A program made the position numbers and the translations under genes. The notes beneath the pieces are model-generated. The model was not told where the DNA came from. It worked only from the letters and a program-made list of their open reading frames with translations, and ran no database searches. This document shows positions 63,592-64,000 of a DNA stretch of 64,000 nucleotides, piece after piece (the stretch's first letter is position 1; the number at the start of each line of letters is the position of its first letter). Source of the DNA: Roseburia intestinalis L1-82 (GTDB lineage: Bacteria > Bacillota > Clostridia > Lachnospirales > Lachnospiraceae); assembly GCF_900537995.1 (NCBI RefSeq), contig NZ_LR027880.1, positions 3,565,001-3,629,000 of the forward strand. The letters run 5' to 3'.

Positions 63592-64000
63592 TTATATCAT
63601 TGTGTAAATTGCTATGCTGTTTTTTTCTTCCTTTTTGACCTGATAGAGTGCTGCATCCGCTCTGTGATACAGTTCACGGAAGCTTGTGCCATCCTCAGGG
63701 CCGAATGCGATGCCAATACTTGCTGTCGGCTCCTCCGCCATTCCGATCATTTCTTTTTGTCTGCGCAGCCGGTACAGCACTTCATCTGCCTGCCCCTGTA
63801 TCCACATACGGTCTTTTACATCCGGAAGAAATACTGCGAATTCATCCCCGCCCATACGTCCAATGCTGACCTGATTACCGTAGACTTCCCTTAAAATATT
63901 AGACACACTCATAATGACGCGGTCGCCAACCCAGTGGCCATACACATCATTGACCTGCTTAAAATTATCCAGATCAATAGCAATGTATGCATAATTTTGT
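63592..64000 (-). CDS. GGDEF domain protein, 5' end outside the window
   Basis: Only the last 135 residues are inside the window. The domain shows IDLDNFKQVNDVYGH and the active-site GGDEF in IGRMGGDEFAVFLP, then HRADAALYQVKKEEKNSI. It is therefore the C-terminal part of a probable diguanylate cyclase; the sensor part lies beyond 64000. The GGDEF motif is intact, and no inhibitory RxxD could be confirmed. Confidence 0.9.
   Translation of the reverse strand, partial: QNYAYIAIDLDNFKQVNDVYGHWVGDRVIMSVSNILREVYGNQVSIGRMGGDEFAVFLPDVKDRMWIQGQADEVLYRLRRQKEMIGMAEEPTASIGIAFGPEDGTSFRELYHRADAALYQVKKEEKNSIAIYTMI

Overview
The window reads as one chromosomal stretch of a low-GC, anaerobic, spore-forming-lineage Firmicute, most likely a gut Lachnospiraceae of the Roseburia/Agathobacter type. 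This is an inference from gene content (pyruvate formate-lyase, a SipL-like sporulation protein, Veg, ECF riboflavin uptake, arabinan ABC transport, oleate hydratase), strong AGGAGG ribosome binding sites and occasional TTG starts. No rRNA, prophage, CRISPR array or intact transposase was seen.

Layout. 1-6.2 kb: tRNA-Ser(UGA) and a minus-strand operon for the tRNA t6A modification (tsaE, tsaB, rimI, tsaD) with RNase Z and ispD. 6.2-9.6 kb: an FMN riboswitch with its terminator in front of ribU, then tex. 9.7-20.1 kb: small membrane proteins, a uracil permease, a LytTR/LiaF-like pair, an Mrp ATPase, mtnA, a serine hydrolase and an alanyl-tRNA editing protein. 20.2-33.3 kb: a DUF362 pseudogene, a chorismate mutase-shikimate kinase fusion, a TRAP transporter, and a hydroaromatic-acid locus (aroD, MFS transporter, two divergent shikimate/quinate dehydrogenases, two LysR regulators and a 666-residue flavin/Fe-S ene-reductase). 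33.5-34.5 kb: a block of palindromic elements. 35-38 kb: oleate hydratase with a TetR regulator. 38-46.6 kb: an arabinoside operon (GH127, binding protein, two permeases, GH51) with a LacI regulator. 46.7-59 kb: lipid and envelope genes (diacylglycerol glycosyltransferase, PlsY-like protein, PlsC, murF, ddl, NlpC/P60 hydrolase, SipL-like, Veg, DegV) together with map and yqeY. 59-64 kb: hpf, pflA, pflB and a GGDEF protein cut by the window edge.

The two most notable things are: (1) a family of about 300-bp palindromic intergenic elements (33519-33825, 34110-34452, 59051-59354, with a 114-bp internally deleted relative at 10679-10792). Their long inverted-repeat arms enclose two hairpins whose stems differ between copies but stay paired, which suggests selection on a folded RNA or DNA structure. 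(2) The hydroaromatic locus, which combines shikimate/quinate dehydrogenases and dehydroquinate dehydratase with an old-yellow-enzyme-type reductase and contains no dehydroshikimate dehydratase. This suggests anaerobic reduction of quinate/shikimate-derived enones rather than aromatisation; no substrate is proven by sequence.

Several smaller regulatory signals are also recorded: FabT-like boxes around the degV promoter, LysR-type palindromes, a LacI-type operator, a terminator built into the end of pflA, and two further dispersed palindrome families.
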